A DNA stretch of 64,000 bases, taken from NCBI GenBank assembly GCA_030323885.1, contig CM059187.1:136255239-136319238 (forward strand). The letters run 5' to 3'. Below, in pieces: positions 1 through 10,852 of the stretch (its first letter is position 1; every line of letters starts with the position of its first letter). Made by a program: the position numbers and the translations under genes. Below the pieces are notes generated by a model. The model worked only from the letters and a program-made list of their open reading frames with translations, was not told the origin of the DNA and did no database searches. The DNA is from Branchipolynoe longqiensis (lineage: Eukaryota > Annelida > Polychaeta > Phyllodocida > Polynoidae).

Positions 1-260
1 TCCTGCTCCTCCCTATACCCCGCCTCTCCCCTCCCATCCTCTAGCCGCCACCTCCTTCGCCCCAGTCTCTGTCCCTGATTCCGCCTCTGCCCCTTCCCTT
101 CCAATACTCTGCCTCTCTCCTCCCCTCCCTTAGCTGCACCTCATCTCCAAACCTCTTCGCCCCCGCCGTGCCCTGCCCCGCCCTATGCCATACCACTCTT
201 GTGGGTCCCCCCCCCCCCCCCACCACCCAGCCCAATGGGCCCCCCTCCCCTGCCACCACC
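1..260. repeat. C/T-rich low-complexity tract
   Basis: The + strand is dominated by runs of C and T and contains a 15-base C homopolymer at about 207-221. Open frames here are proline- or glycine-rich translations of simple sequence, so I do not call a gene. Confidence 0.8.
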
Positions 261-1124
261 CTTAACCATCATGAACAAACGATCAACACACCGAACATCC
301 TACACACCTATCAACCTGTTTAAACACATTGAATATTATATAAGACAGACAAAATGTCTTGTCAATTATAAACTTACCTTGTTTTTTAAGAGAAAAAAAT
401 GTAACCATCAACAATTGTTTGAGTTACCCTGAGTATACACTTTCTACTAAGTACTGCTCCCCATTTTTGTATGAACTACAGTGACTGATGCTGTACATTA
501 TACAGCAGGAGCCACTCCCTTAATTCTACAGGATAGGTGCTGTAACTAATACATCGCTGATCAGACATAGATTATTTAGACTGTCAATTCTAATAGTAAG
601 ATGGCCGGAAGACCAGAGCTCCGGCGCTGACAAATGTCATATTCAGATGAATAAATACTTCACCACAAAAAACAACAACCTCGCCCCGCCTTCAAACAGC
701 TGTTAATCAGCAGTCAGCGTTGCCAATCCTGTTTTCATAATATTAATAATGCAGCCATCCAAGACTGCATCACCCAGAGTTGCACCTCCTCAGTACCTCA
801 GTATAAGCGCAGCGCACCTCTTGTTGGTCAAGGTCAGGGGGGGGGGGGGAAGCGCCTGTGTTGCCTGGTCATTGGCTTTCATGGAGACGAGGTGGGGGTG
901 GGTGGAGGTGGGTGGGTAAAAGTGTATTTCTGGTGCGTGAGAGTGCAATGAGCGCGACTAGAATATACGCACAACTCCGCTTAATTTATCTATGAAATAA
1001 TACTGAAGTAGAAACTGAAAACACTCTGAACTTTAAATTAGATCAGGTTGGTAAATAAATGTCAGCACACACTTCCTCTCTCCACCCAGGCTCCTTTGAG
1101 TGTCCAAGCACTCATCGCAGAAAC
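261..1124. other. no gene recognised
   Basis: AT-rich sequence without an ORF or repeat I recognise. It holds a 13-base G run at 837-849 and a GGTGGGTGG-type stretch near 888-917. Confidence 0.5.
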
Positions 1125-1192
1125 TGCAATGTAGCCGGCAATGACAGTGTACACTAATGGCGACTTAAGAATGCTGTCCCACTGGAAAAACC
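1125..1192 (-). mobile_element. SINE-A internal fragment
   Basis: The part of the SINE-A body that reads 'gtgacagtgcacactcatgg' in other copies is present here in decayed form, ending at the 'cactgg...accagg' segment. It abuts a second, longer copy in the same orientation, so it is an older insertion cut off at both ends. Confidence 0.55.
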
Positions 1193-1193
1193 A

Positions 1194-1548
1194 GGTTGGC
1201 TGGTTGGTTATGGGAGTTTAACATCCTGGCAACATCTAAGGTCATATCAGGATGGGCACTGATTTGTGACAGTGAACTCTGATAGCGACGTTATAGTGCT
1301 GCCCCACTTGGATACTAGGCCACCAGCACCATGACCTTAATATCCCACTCAGTCACATTATCCTGAAACTGAGCTAACCAGTCCTTGCCCTATCCTAATG
1401 ATGCTGAGCGTCTGACTAGGAAGTGACAAGAATCACTGTTCAAGTCATTGGCTTGACTAGACCAGGGTTTCAACCGGTGGGTTTGAATCCCACGATCTGC
1501 CAAAACGGGAGACGGACGCTCAACTCATTCGGCTCTCCTGTCTGGTCT
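1194..1548 (-). mobile_element. SINE-A, near full length, H2 head / T1 tail
   Basis: Read on the minus strand, this copy begins with a tRNA-like head (GGC-GAATGAGTTGAG box-A-like motif, then a TTCGAA/TTCAAA box-B-like region). It continues through the family body and ends with the T1 tail and an AACCAACCAACC-type end. Unit length is about 350 bp. It is transcribed in principle by RNA polymerase III and mobilised by a partner LINE; that is family knowledge, not shown here. Confidence 0.8.
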
Positions 1549-1620
1549 GCCACGATGTGGAGTGGTGGGTGGGTGTGGGTGGGTGGGGGGTGTGTGGGGG
1601 GTGTGTGGGTGGGGTGAGGG
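1549..1620 (+). repeat. GGGTGGGTGTG simple repeat
   Basis: G/T-only tract immediately next to the SINE-A head. It has several G3-G6 runs and could fold as a G-quadruplex on the + strand. Confidence 0.75.
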
Positions 1621-1914
1621 GTGAGCTGTAGTACTGGGATTGTGCGTTTCATCGGACTGTTCATGTGTGTGTGGAGGCCTGGGTAATGCACGGAGCATTA
1701 GGGTCAGGCTACTGTAGAGTGATAGCCAGTGGAGTGAGGACGCAGTCAGGTACAGTAACTGACGGAGGTGGCACCACCGGTCGCACCACCGGGGAAGTGT
1801 ACAGGAAGCTGGACATAGAACCGACGGTATACAGTAATATGATAATAATAATAATAATGAAGTAGTTCCCTTGCGCGCCTTTATACTCGCATAATTCGTT
1901 ATGGATCACATATA
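1621..1914. other. no gene; (AAT)n and short dispersed motif
   Basis: A short (ATA/AAT)n run at about 1843-1860 is followed by a segment (1862-1910) whose reverse complement resembles 37300-37345 and 37457-37516, where it again adjoins an ATT repeat. It looks like the end of an unidentified repeat. Confidence 0.4.
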
Positions 1915-2092
1915 CAGTAAAACCTCTCTATACCGACCCCTCCACAGATCGACCACTCCCTTATATCGATCGCTTTATTTGGGTCCCCAAATTACCATTG
2001 AACGGGTATTCTAACTCTAAACCGACCACCTCCCTAAATGGACCACTTAGCGTCGGTCCTATGGTCGGTCGATTTAGAGAGGTTTTACTCTA
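1915..2092. mobile_element. Tc1/mariner-like MITE, about 178 bp
   Basis: Inverted ends CAGTAAAACCTCTCTA and its complement TAGAGAGGTTTTACT bound a short non-coding element, with TA on both outer sides. TA target duplication and short TIRs fit the Tc1/mariner group. The interior repeats 'gaccacctccctaaat'-type motifs. Related pieces lie at 32951-33066 and 63358-63428. Confidence 0.7.
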
Positions 2093-2577
2093 GTTTGATT
2101 AACGACCCCCCCCCCCCCCCCCAGCACAAAAAGTAGACATCGGCTATGGGGGGTAGGATCACATATATATGTGAATTTCCTAGTAGCGAGCGAGCTGAGA
2201 GTGAGTTTCCACCCTTTTTCTCCCTTTTTAGAATAAAAAAAAACTAATCTTGTTTATTGTTTGTTTTCCTGTTTCTTTTTGTGTGTTTCCTGGTCATGCT
2301 AATTAATTCTACACGAGCTAATTATATATTATATATTCGATTTGTAACCCAGTTTCAGGCGGATATGATGGTACATTTTTAGGTTAGATTAAATCCAATT
2401 ACCATACGGTGGGTGGCCTGCAGTATGTGGAACAGAACAAGAACATTATTTGTCAGATTAGTGGTGAGGGTCCAATTCGAAAAATTATTCTGGTATCCCA
2501 TAATGACGGGCTAACTAATTGACACTCAACAATTGACACCCAAGCAATTGAGATATGACCATGAATTTATTATTTTG
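2093..2577. other. no gene recognised; poly-C tract
   Basis: Contains a 17-base C run at 2106-2122 and AT-rich sequence. No repeat family assigned. Confidence 0.45.
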
Positions 2578-2895
2578 CATGTAACTCGTTAATTTAGGTA
2601 CTGGTGCATTTATTAAGCATTTGTCACCACATAGAAGGGAATACTGATGCAATGTTAATAGAACCTGTTACTGCAGAAGCCTATAGTGTCAGAGTGTTGG
2701 CAAGCTTGCCAACATTCATTTAGTATTATTGCACTTCAAATTTTGTATCATTGCACTTCAAATATATCAAGGCTTAGACATTTAAAATAAAAATTACTTC
2801 AAACTAAAAGTAGAGTAGATTAAAACGATCAATTTAATATATTTATCTAAGAAATTATGACAGAAATTCCAAATTATCGGACTGTGCAAATTTAA
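2578..2895. mobile_element. TTAA-MITE, left end lost
   Basis: Shares the body of the TTAA-MITE family ('ggtactggtgca', 'gaacctgttactgcagaagcc', a decayed central GGCAAGCTTGCC palindrome) and the right TIR ending in TTAA at 2892-2895. The left TIR is missing and a 30-bp internal segment (ttgcacttcaaat) is duplicated. Confidence 0.75.
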
Positions 2896-3403
2896 TTGTG
2901 ACAGCGGAACGACATGGGCACCGCAAACAAACTTAAGGTCCATGCTCGATATAGTTTAGATTTTATCTGATTTCACAGTAGCCCTCTAGTGGTTAGAAAG
3001 ACTCATACATGTACAGATTATGTCATTGTTAGTTTATTAAACTGCTATTGGATTCTGCCGATATTTTACTATACTGCTATTTTATAGTACAATATTATAT
3101 TTCAATAGCTTTATTCCACACTTGTGCACCGTCCCGTTTCAATATAGTGCTGCCAGTTGGTGGAATCTATCTGTACCATTATGCGGTAAGCCAAATCAGA
3201 GGCGCTATCTAATGGCTGAGTTAACAACACTTGTAACTACATGATTCAAAATGGATGCCACTCTGGTCGAAGTGACCAAAGTTAGTAAAAACCATCAAAA
3301 TTCATATGAAATGGGTATGTTAGGCACAAAAAAAACATGCTAATAATAACACATACATGCTGAAGCATCACTGGAGTACGCTGATGCACGTTGGCAGCGC
3401 CGA
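2896..3403. other. no gene recognised
   Basis: AT-rich sequence between two MITE copies. I see no coding or repeat signature. Confidence 0.4.
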
Positions 3404-3758
3404 TTAAAGTTGCATAGTCCGATGTTTTTGAATTTCTGTATTTTTTCTGAGATAAATATATTACATCAATCACTAGTATCTACTTTACATTAGCTCAAAG
3501 TTACTTTTATTTTAAATGGTAAACTTTTAAGATATTTTGAGTGCAAACATGGAAAATTAGTTTTGGCAAGCTTGCCAAAACTCTGACACCATAGACTTCT
3601 GCACTAACAGGTTCTGTTAAATTGATTCAGTATTGCCTTCTACGCAGAAACACATGCTTAATAAGTGCATCAGTATCTAAGTTAGATATGTAAAATCAAA
3701 TCTAGATAATTGGTTTGGTTTTGAAAATTTGATATTTCATCGGACTATGCAGCTTTAA
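3404..3758. mobile_element. TTAA-MITE, complete copy
   Basis: TTAA (3404-3407) is followed by the TIR AGTTGCATAGTCCGATG; the far end is the inverted TIR CATCGGACTATGCAGCT followed by TTAA (3755-3758). The centre is the palindrome TTTTGGCAAGCTTGCCAAAA. It has no ORF, so it depends on a transposase elsewhere. TTAA duplication is the piggyBac signature, although these TIRs do not start with the usual CCC. Confidence 0.88.
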
Positions 3759-3892
3759 CAGAGGAGCATTTATTAGAATGATCCTAAACCTTAACCACCA
3801 TTCAGTATTATATAAAAATATAATATCATTAGTGTGGGAAGGTGGGGGTGGGGTGGAGGTGGGGAGGGAGAGGGGCAATTCCTTATTTGTTC

Positions 3893-4080
3893 AGGTCTTA
3901 CGTCGTGGCAACATCTAAGGTCATACCAGGTATAAGGTCATATGGACTTGTGACAGTGTGCACTCATGGCGACTTAATAGGAAAACAGGAAAACCAGACT
4001 GTTGACACCATGACCCGATATCCCACTAACTCACATTATCCTGATCCTATCCTAATAATCCCGAGCGCCAGGCTACAACG
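3893..4080 (-). mobile_element. SINE-A fragment, T1 tail and body
   Basis: The minus strand carries the T1 tail (gttgccacgacg variant) and body up to the GCGCTCGG-type motif. The tRNA-like head is absent, and internal deletions shorten it to 188 bp. Confidence 0.7.
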
Positions 4081-4135
4081 CAATTGTTTTTGCACATGCG
4101 ATTTAATTTTAAATAAAGAATTGAACCTCAACGGT

Positions 4136-4324
4136 ATGGCCGAATGAGTAGAGTGTACGCGTTCATTTGTGGTAGCTCATTGAATTCGAATCTGAGGGTT
4201 TCAAACCTTGGCCAAGTCAAACCAATGACTGAAGGATTGATACGTGTCGCTACCTATCCTGGCGCTTGGTATTACTAGGATAGGGCAGGAAGCAATGGAG
4301 TGAGGTAGACCAATTGTCCGTGAT
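4136..4324 (+). mobile_element. SINE-A, H2 head / T2 tail, truncated
   Basis: Begins ATGGCCGAATGAGTAGAG (box-A-like) and continues through the shared body to 'aggatagggcag'. It then switches to the alternative T2 tail (gaagcaatgga...gtccgtgatt), cut where the next MITE begins. Confidence 0.7.
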
Positions 4325-4716
4325 TAAAACATCAATTTTTCGAAACCAAAACAGTTATCTAGATTTTATTCTAGTTTGTTTGTTGTTGTTTTACGTCCTA
4401 GCAGCATATAAGTTCATATCAGGACGGGATTTTATTCTACATATCTTCCTTAGGTACTGACACGTTTATTGAACATTTGTTGCCACATAGAAGGGAATAC
4501 TGAGACAATTTAATAGAATATGTTACTGCAGAAGCCTATGGTGTCAGAGTTTTGGTGCGCTAGCAGCAATTAATTTAGCACGTTTACACTTCAAATATCT
4601 CAAACGTTAGCCATTTAAAATAAAAGTTATTTCAAGGTAAAATAAGGTACATAATAGCAATCAACCCAATATATTTATCTCAGAAAATGACAGAAAATCG
4701 GACTATGCAACTTTAA
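4325..4716. mobile_element. TTAA-MITE split by a SINE insertion
   Basis: Body and right TIR (ending TTAA at 4713-4716) match the family. The left TIR is lost at the SINE-A junction. The copy is interrupted at 4374-4427 by a SINE-A end flanked by a perfect 12-bp duplication, which dates the SINE insertion after the MITE. Confidence 0.82.
4374..4427 (-). mobile_element. 5'-truncated SINE-A nested in MITE
   Basis: Only the last ~54 bp of SINE-A with the T1 tail is present. It is flanked by GATTTTATTCTA at 4362-4373 and again at 4428-4439. A perfect target duplication around a 5'-truncated copy is the hallmark of target-primed reverse transcription. Confidence 0.88.
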
Positions 4717-5166
4717 TTAACGAATTAAAAAAAAGTGTGAATTTAAACAAAAAAAGATACAAATTTGGAAAGGATATATTACTGCTTCCTCCACTTGTTT
4801 GTGTCTGTGAAGATGTGTGTGAGTGTGTGTGTGTGTGTGGGGGGGGGGGGGTTATAGCAAATGATGAAATCTGCGTGACGGGCCTAATAAGAAATGGGGG
4901 TCGGCCTACATGTGTGACATGTAGGCCTAATAAGGAGATGCGGAACGCCGATACCAGTCCGCTAATTAGCGTGCCGCCTAATTACGATGATTGCTTTCTT
5001 GATCCTACGCCGCCAAGAGTCTTCAACGTGGCATCCCCACCAACGGCCTGCTTAGCAACGCTTAATTGACTCCATATATAGGAGGCTATGCCCTTCTGGT
5101 GCATGCGCACTGTCGTCACGTGGGCAGCAGCGGCAGCGGAGCCGGGTGAGACGCTGACGAAATGCA
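4717..5166. other. no gene; perfect 10-bp hairpin and poly-G
   Basis: Holds a (GT)n then 13-base G run at 4839-4851 and a hairpin GGCCTACATG-tgtga-CATGTAGGCC at 4903-4927. No coding evidence. Confidence 0.5.
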
Positions 5167-5177
5167 TGCCGGGGGAA

Positions 5178-5512
5178 GGTTGGTTGGTTAGTTGTTGGAG
5201 TTTTACATCCTGGCAACATCTAAGGTTTTATCTGGACAGGTACCGAGTTGTGACAGTGCACACTCATGGTGACTTAATAGTGCTGACCCACTGGGAAATC
5301 AGGCTGCTGGCAACATGACCTGATATCCCACTCAGTCACATTATCCTGACACTGAACTAACCAGTCCTTGTCCCATCCTAATAATGCCGACCGCCTTACT
5401 AGGAAGTGACAAGTATAAATTGTAAAGTCATTGGTTTGACTCAACAAGGAACCGAACTTTCGACCTTCCGCACGTGAGGCCCGCGCTCTACCGATTAGGC
5501 CACCGCGTCCGG
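5178..5512 (-). mobile_element. SINE-A full copy, H1 head / T1 tail, with TSD
   Basis: A 335-bp element. On the minus strand it starts with the H1 tRNA-like head (GGCCtAATCGGTAGAGCGCG) and ends with the T1 tail. Flanks are TGCCGGGGGAA (5167-5177) and TGCCGGGGAA (5513-5522), a target duplication differing only in the length of the G run. Confidence 0.9.
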
Positions 5513-5522
5513 TGCCGGGGAA

Positions 5523-5844
5523 TGTGACGAGCGTGTAACTTACTGTAAGGTGTCAATTGGTGGTTACTGGCGACAGTCAGCATGAGTGAGTACGTGCAAG
5601 GTGGTTGATGCGGGTGGCAGGGTGGATGGGAGGGTGGCGGGTCGATGGGTAGGTGGGTGGGAGGTGGGAGGCGGGAAGCGGAAGGGAACGGGTCGATTAC
5701 CTTAGTAATCGGTTATAACTCTCTGTGACTGGGTGAGTGACGGGTGGAGTACGATCGGAAAAGATGGTGTGACAGCCCCCCCCCCCTCACCCCCCACCAA
5801 CAACTCCACAGCCCCACAGCCCCACAACTCCACAACCCCACAAC
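5523..5844. other. no gene; GGGTGGG-rich flank
   Basis: Becomes increasingly GGGTGGG/GGAGG-rich toward the microsatellite. No coding evidence. Confidence 0.45.
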
Positions 5845-8095
5845 TCCCAACGGAGGAGGGTGGCTGAGAGGAGGTTGAGACGGGTGTGGGTGGGTGGGAG
5901 TAGGTTTGAGGGTGTGTGGGCGGGTATGGGTGTGGGTATGGGTGTAGCTGGAAGTGGATTTCGGTGGGTTTGGGTATGGGAGTGGGTTTGGTCGGTGTGG
6001 GTGAGTGTGGGTGGGTTTGGGTCTGGGAGTGGGTTTGGTGAGTGTGGATGTGGGTGCGTGTGTAAGTGTATGGGTGTGTGTGCGGTTGAAGTGTGCGACT
6101 TGGATGTGAGTATGAGAGTGTGTGGGTGGAGTTGAGGCGTATGTGAGTGTGTGAGTGTGTGGATGGGGTTGAGGCGTGTGAGTGTGTGAGTGAGTGAATG
6201 AGTGTGTGAGTGTGTGTGAGTGCGGTTGAGGAGTGTGAGTGTGTTTGGGTGTGTGAGTATGTGAGTGAGCGAGTGTGTGAGTGTGTGTGTGAGTGTGTGT
6301 GTGAGGATGAGGCAGGCTGGGTGGGTGTAAGTGTGTGAGCTTGTCGGTGTGTATGGGTGTGGGTGGAGTTGAGGTGTGTGAGTATGTATGTGGGTGTGTG
6401 AGTGTGTAGCTGGAGTTGAGGTGAGCTTTCTGGGTGTGGGTGTGAGTGTGAGTGTGTGAGTGTGTATGGGTGTGAGTGTAGTTGAGGTGTGTGTGGGCGT
6501 GTGTATGGGTGTGTGTGGGTTGAGACGTGAGTGAGTGTGTGAGTGTGCGAGTGTGTGAGTGTGTGAGTGTGTGAGTGTGTTTGAGTGTATGGGTATCGGT
6601 GTAGTTGAGGTGTGTGAGTGTGTGGGTGTGTGGGTGCGGGTGTGATAATAACAGCTTACATTGTGGCGTTTTCAATATGTTGTGGTTAGTGTGTGAGTGT
6701 GTGAGTGTATGAGTGTGTGAGTGTGTGAGTGTGTGAGTGTGTGAGTGTGTGAGTGTGTGAGTGTGAGTGTGTGAGTGTGAGTGTGTGAGTGTGTGAGGGT
6801 CTGAGTGTGTGAGTGTATGACTGTGTGAACATGTGAGTGTGTGAGTGTGTGAGTGTATGACTGTGTGAACATGTGAGTGTGTGAGTGTGTGAGTGTGTGG
6901 ATGTGTGAATGTGTGAGTGTGTGAGTGTGTGAGTGTGTGCGTGTGTGAGTGTGTGAGTGTGTGAGTGTGTGAGTGTGTGAGTGTGTGAGTGTGTGAGTGT
7001 GTGAGTGTGTGAGTGTGTGAGTGTGTGAGTGTGTGAGTGTGTGAGTGTGTGAGTGTGTGAGTGTGTGAGTGTGTGAGTGTGTGAGTGTGAGTGTGTGAGT
7101 GTGTGAGTGTGAGTGTGCGAGTGTGTGAGGGTGTGAGTATGTGAGTGTATGACTGCGTGAACATGTGAGTGTGTGAGTGTATGACTGTGAACATGTGAGT
7201 GTGTGAGTGTGTGAGTGTGTGGATGTGTGAGTGTGTGAGTGTGTGAGTGAGTGTGTGAGTGTGTGAGTGTGTGAGTGTGTGAGTGTGTGAGTGTGTGAGT
7301 GTGTGAGTGTGTGAGTGTGTGAGTGTGTGAGTGTGTGAGTGTGTGAGTGTGTGAGTGTGTGAGTATTGTGAGTGTGTGGTGAGTGTGAGTGTGTGAGTGT
7401 GTGAGTGTGAGTGTGTGAGTGTGCGAGGGTGTGAGTATGTGAGTGTATGACTGCGTGAACATGTGAGTGTGTGAGTGTATGACTGTGAACATGTGAGTGT
7501 GTGAGTGTGTGGATGTGTGAGTGTGTGAGTGTGTGAGTGTGTGAGTGTGTGAGTGTGTGAGTGTGTGAGTGTGTGAGTGTGTGAGTGTGTGAGTGTGTGA
7601 GTGTGTGAGTGTGTGAGTGTGTGAGTGTGTGAGTGTGTGAGTGTGTGAGCATGTGACCGTGTGAGTGTGTGACCGTGTGAGTGTGTGAATGTGTGAGTGT
7701 GTGAGTGTGTGAGTGTGTGAGTGTGTGAGTGTGTGAGTGTGTGAGTGTGTGGAGTGTGTGAGTGTGTGAGTGTGTGAGTGTGTGAGTGTGTGAGTGTGTG
7801 AGTGTGTGAGTGTGTGAGTGTGTGAGTGTGTGAGTGGATGAGTGTGTGAGTGTGTGAGTGTGTGAGTGTGTGAGTGTGTGAGTGTGTGAGCGTGTGACTG
7901 TCTGAGTGTGTGGGTGTGTGAGTGTGTGAGTGTGTGAGTGTGTGAGTGTGTGAGCGTGTGAGCGTGTGAGCGTGTGAGTGTGTGTGTGTGAGTGTGTGAG
8001 TGTGTGAGTGTGTGAGTGGTTGTGTGTGAGCGTGTGAGTGTGTGTGTGAGTGTGTGAGTGTGTGAATGTGTGAGTGTGTGAGTGGGTGCGGCTGT
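5845..8095. repeat. (GTGTGAGT)n megatract with higher-order units
   Basis: More than 2 kb of G/T/A-only sequence built on the octamer GTGTGAGT. From 5845 to 6630 it is degenerate; from 6690 it is regular. Marker variants (a 'gtatgactgtgtgaacatgtg' type phrase) recur at about 6811, 6853, 7147, 7177, 7447 and 7477, so blocks of about 300 bp have been copied as units. The 804-codon minus-strand frame here (TLTHSHTH repeats) is a simple-sequence artefact. Confidence 0.93.
6631..6690 (+). repeat. duplicated non-repeat spacer, copy 1
   Basis: About 58 bp of complex sequence (tgtgataataaca-cttacattgtgg...tttcaatatgttgtg) interrupts the octamer tract. It recurs with a few differences at 8083-8140, at the tract's right edge. 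The two copies bracket the 1.4-kb regular part. Confidence 0.85.
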
Positions 8096-8140
8096 GATAA
8101 TAACAACTTACATTGTGGAGATTTCAATATGTTGTGAGTG
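8083..8140 (+). repeat. duplicated non-repeat spacer, copy 2
   Basis: Second copy of the spacer at 6631-6690. Its presence at the outer boundary suggests the regular octamer block expanded, or was duplicated, as a unit together with its flank. Confidence 0.85.
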
Positions 8141-8224
8141 CTAAGCCTCGTTCCGGCCGTTTACTGAATAAGCCGGTCAGGGCGTGGTGAGTTATATGGA
8201 TGTTATTGATTGCTGTGTATGGTT

Positions 8225-8800
8225 GTCAATGGGCAAAGCGTGTCCACCTCCCCCTACTCAATACGCCCGCCCGCCCGGTCCATCCATCTGCACGTCGCTG
8301 CTTCCCGGCAGGTCCGCCTCAGTCCCGGCTCGACGCCGCCAGAGGGCTCTCATCACCTCCAGAACACTCACACCACCAGCCCTCACACTCTCCCCCCACT
8401 CCTTATAGCCCGTCACACCCACCCCAACACCTCACATCCATCCCCACCCCACAAACCCACCCCTACCCCACCACACCCTCACACCATTCCTCATACCCAC
8501 CCACACCCCACCCCTACCCCACCCCTCATAGCCATTCCCACCAACACCTCACCACTACCCCACCCTTCACCCCCCACCCCTCACCCCCACCACCACTCCT
8601 AATTACCACCCACATCCCACCCCTAACCCCCACCCCTCACCCCCACTGCCACTCCATATACCCACCTCCTTATGCCCACCCACACCTCACCCCTACCCCA
8701 CCTTACCCCTCACACCCACTCACCGACAGCTCACCCCTATCCCACTCGTCAGCCCCACCCCCCACCCCTAACACCCACCCTCACCCACCTACACTGCTCT
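8225..8800. repeat. CCCCACCCCTA-type C-rich minisatellite
   Basis: Degenerate repetition of CCCCACCCCT/CACCC phrases on the + strand. Proline/histidine-rich open frames in all three frames reflect composition only. The G-rich complement could form quadruplexes. Confidence 0.8.
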
Positions 8801-9029
8801 CTAGAGACAGATATACTAACGAGTCCCGACCGGCAAACCGAACCCGCCACACAAATAAAACAATTTAAAATACAAATTTGCATATTGATCGTTTTTTGTT
8901 GTTTTTGAAAATTGAAATCAAATTGATCAAAACCAATGGATGGCTCTAGGACGGGGTTCATTGCACCCTCCACCGGCCCCGCAACTTTGTAATGTACTGG
9001 TGCTCGGCCGTCTGAGCCCCAGTATACCA

Positions 9030-9205
9030 CTTACTCTTCCCAGGTGCGTCCTGACAACTGTCTGTCAGTTCACACCTGATGCCCCTCTCCAACAAACTCA
9101 TAAGAAAGAAAGGGAAGACAAGTCGCACACGATTGACAGTGAAGAAGTTGTGCTTTATTGGCATCAACTCCTTTTCACCTACTAGCAACCTATCACCCTC
9201 ATCCA
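9030..9205 (-). mobile_element. LTR-like repeat, partial copy
   Basis: Matches the left part of the 9426-10361 repeat, including the segment that on the minus strand reads CCAATAAAGCACAACTTC (a polyadenylation-signal-like AATAAA). It ends abruptly at the 'ctatcaccctcatcc' point. Confidence 0.6.
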
Positions 9206-9425
9206 GGCTGTGAATGGAGTCTGCGCAATAGAGACAGAACCGAAAGTGTCAATTTGGGATCAGTGCACATTTTATACCGGTCGGCACCTCTAATACCACC
9301 CGGAACCAGCGTTGGTTTCTATAGCAACCATTTAGTAGCAACGTGGCTGAAAATTAAACACAACACACACACTCACACACAAACATACACACACAAACAC
9401 TCTAACAGACTATAATATTACTGGA
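9206..9425. other. no gene; (CA)n
   Basis: Unassigned sequence ending in a CA/AACAC-rich microsatellite at about 9355-9412. Confidence 0.5.
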
Positions 9426-10361
9426 TACCCGGCTGTCAGAGACCCGGATAATACCATAAACTCTCCCCATTCTGTTCGCACCTGATGCCTCTCTTAAACA
9501 AACTCATAAGGAAGAAAGGGAAGACAAGTCACACAAGATTGATAGTAAAGAAGTTGTGCTTTATTGGCATTAACTCCTGTTAACCTGCTAGTGACCTATC
9601 ACCCTCACTCTTTACCTCATGTCCACACATATCCTCATTACTCTCTTTAGTATGTATAGAAATCAGTGCCTACAGCCCATTGAACCGGAGTCCCATGGTT
9701 GTTGCACACAGCTCAGTTTGTATATGGAAAGTGGAACCTCAGACAGAGTGTCTGGGTTCCTGGCCAAGAGAAGAGTGTGTTCTCTTCAAGAGTCCATCAA
9801 TAAGTCTGTCTCCTTCCAGAGTCTCCCCCAGAGTGTCTGGAGAAGTGTGTAGAATAATCTATATCAGAATGAGGTATGTGGTCAGGTAGTGCAAGGGTGC
9901 AGGTGACTGGGTCTCCCACAGCCAGCCAATCAGACATCCTCTACAGCATGGGGGCGATGCCCTAACATGGGCAGCTGTCACTCAACCCCAGCTGCAGGTG
10001 GTGTCCATAATGTATGCAGAGCGGCTGGGTGTGCTTGCCCATCGGCCCTGTGGTAACAGGTAGTTTCAGACAGTTACAATAAATATATATATTAAAAATG
10101 TCCTTCTCCTCCACTTGCACTCTTACTGGTGCATAGAGGGAACATTTCACTAAACATTAACTGTCTCTTACACAGGACATCACGTCATAATCTCGGGCAC
10201 TATGTATTATCATATTTTCCACACAGTCTAATATGTCACACAGTGAGTGGGGCACCATTTGCCTCTCTGTTACATAACCTTGGTCCCCATTCCGTCGCCC
10301 GAGAATAATAATGCTCTCTGCCAATATATAATTCCGAACCGAAAATCCGTATATTTTTACA
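9426..10361 (-). mobile_element. LTR-like interspersed repeat, ~935 bp
   Basis: Homologous over most of its length to 24867-25801 (opposite orientation) and 62541-63300. Read on the minus strand it starts TGTAAAAATATACGG and carries AATAAAGCACAACTTC about 200 bp before its end, as expected for a retroelement LTR with a poly-A signal. I found no clean target duplication and no attached internal region, so solo LTR is an inference; a LINE 3' region is an alternative. Confidence 0.5.
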
Positions 10362-10365
10362 CCTT

Positions 10366-10590
10366 GACAGGATGGCCGAATGAGTTGAGCGTCTGTCTCC
10401 CGCTTTGGTAGATCGTAGGATTCGAACTCACAGGGTTGAACCATGATCGAGTCAAATAATGACATAAAAATTCATACTTGTCGCTTCCTAGCCAGGCACT
10501 CGGCATTATCAGGATAATGCAAGGACTGGTTGGTTCAGTGTCATGATAATGTGTTTGAATGGGATATCAGGTCATGGTGCTAGTGGCCTG
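10366..10590 (+). mobile_element. SINE-A, H2 head, 3'-truncated
   Basis: Starts GGATGGCCGAATGAGTTGAG, has a TTCGAA box-B-like region and the shared body through 'gtcatggtgctagtggcctggtc'. The rest of the T1 tail is replaced by the foldback-family fragment that follows. Confidence 0.8.
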
Positions 10591-10690
10591 GTCCAAAGAC
10601 CCTATAACACTAAGCCGGCTCACTCAGCCTGTACTTTGTAATCAAGAGGACAGCCAGCGCACCAGGTGGTGGGTTTGATCATTTTGATAG
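10591..10690 (+). mobile_element. foldback-element end with inverted 48-bp core
   Basis: 10594-10640 matches the left end of the element at 52143-52540 (caaagaccc...actcagcctgtact). The next 48 bp (10641-10688), bounded by ATCAA, match that element in reverse complement. The flank is collinear and the core is flipped. Confidence 0.75.
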
Positions 10691-10852
10691 CATTGGAGTG
10701 TCAGAAGAAACCCTGCTATTGAGCTTCCAGCCATAGAACCTAATTACAATTTATACAGTTTACATAGTTTTTTTTAAGCTTCCCAACACAGTAATGAGGT
10801 ACCTGTGTTAATTTCCACACCAGGTTTGTCTAAAAGAAATAACATTGAATTG

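Noticed and set aside
5713..8127. 804-codon open frame rich in Thr-His-Ser-Leu
   Set aside because: Direct translation of a (GTGTGAGT)n tract; similar frames are open in several registers, as expected for a simple repeat without stop codons.
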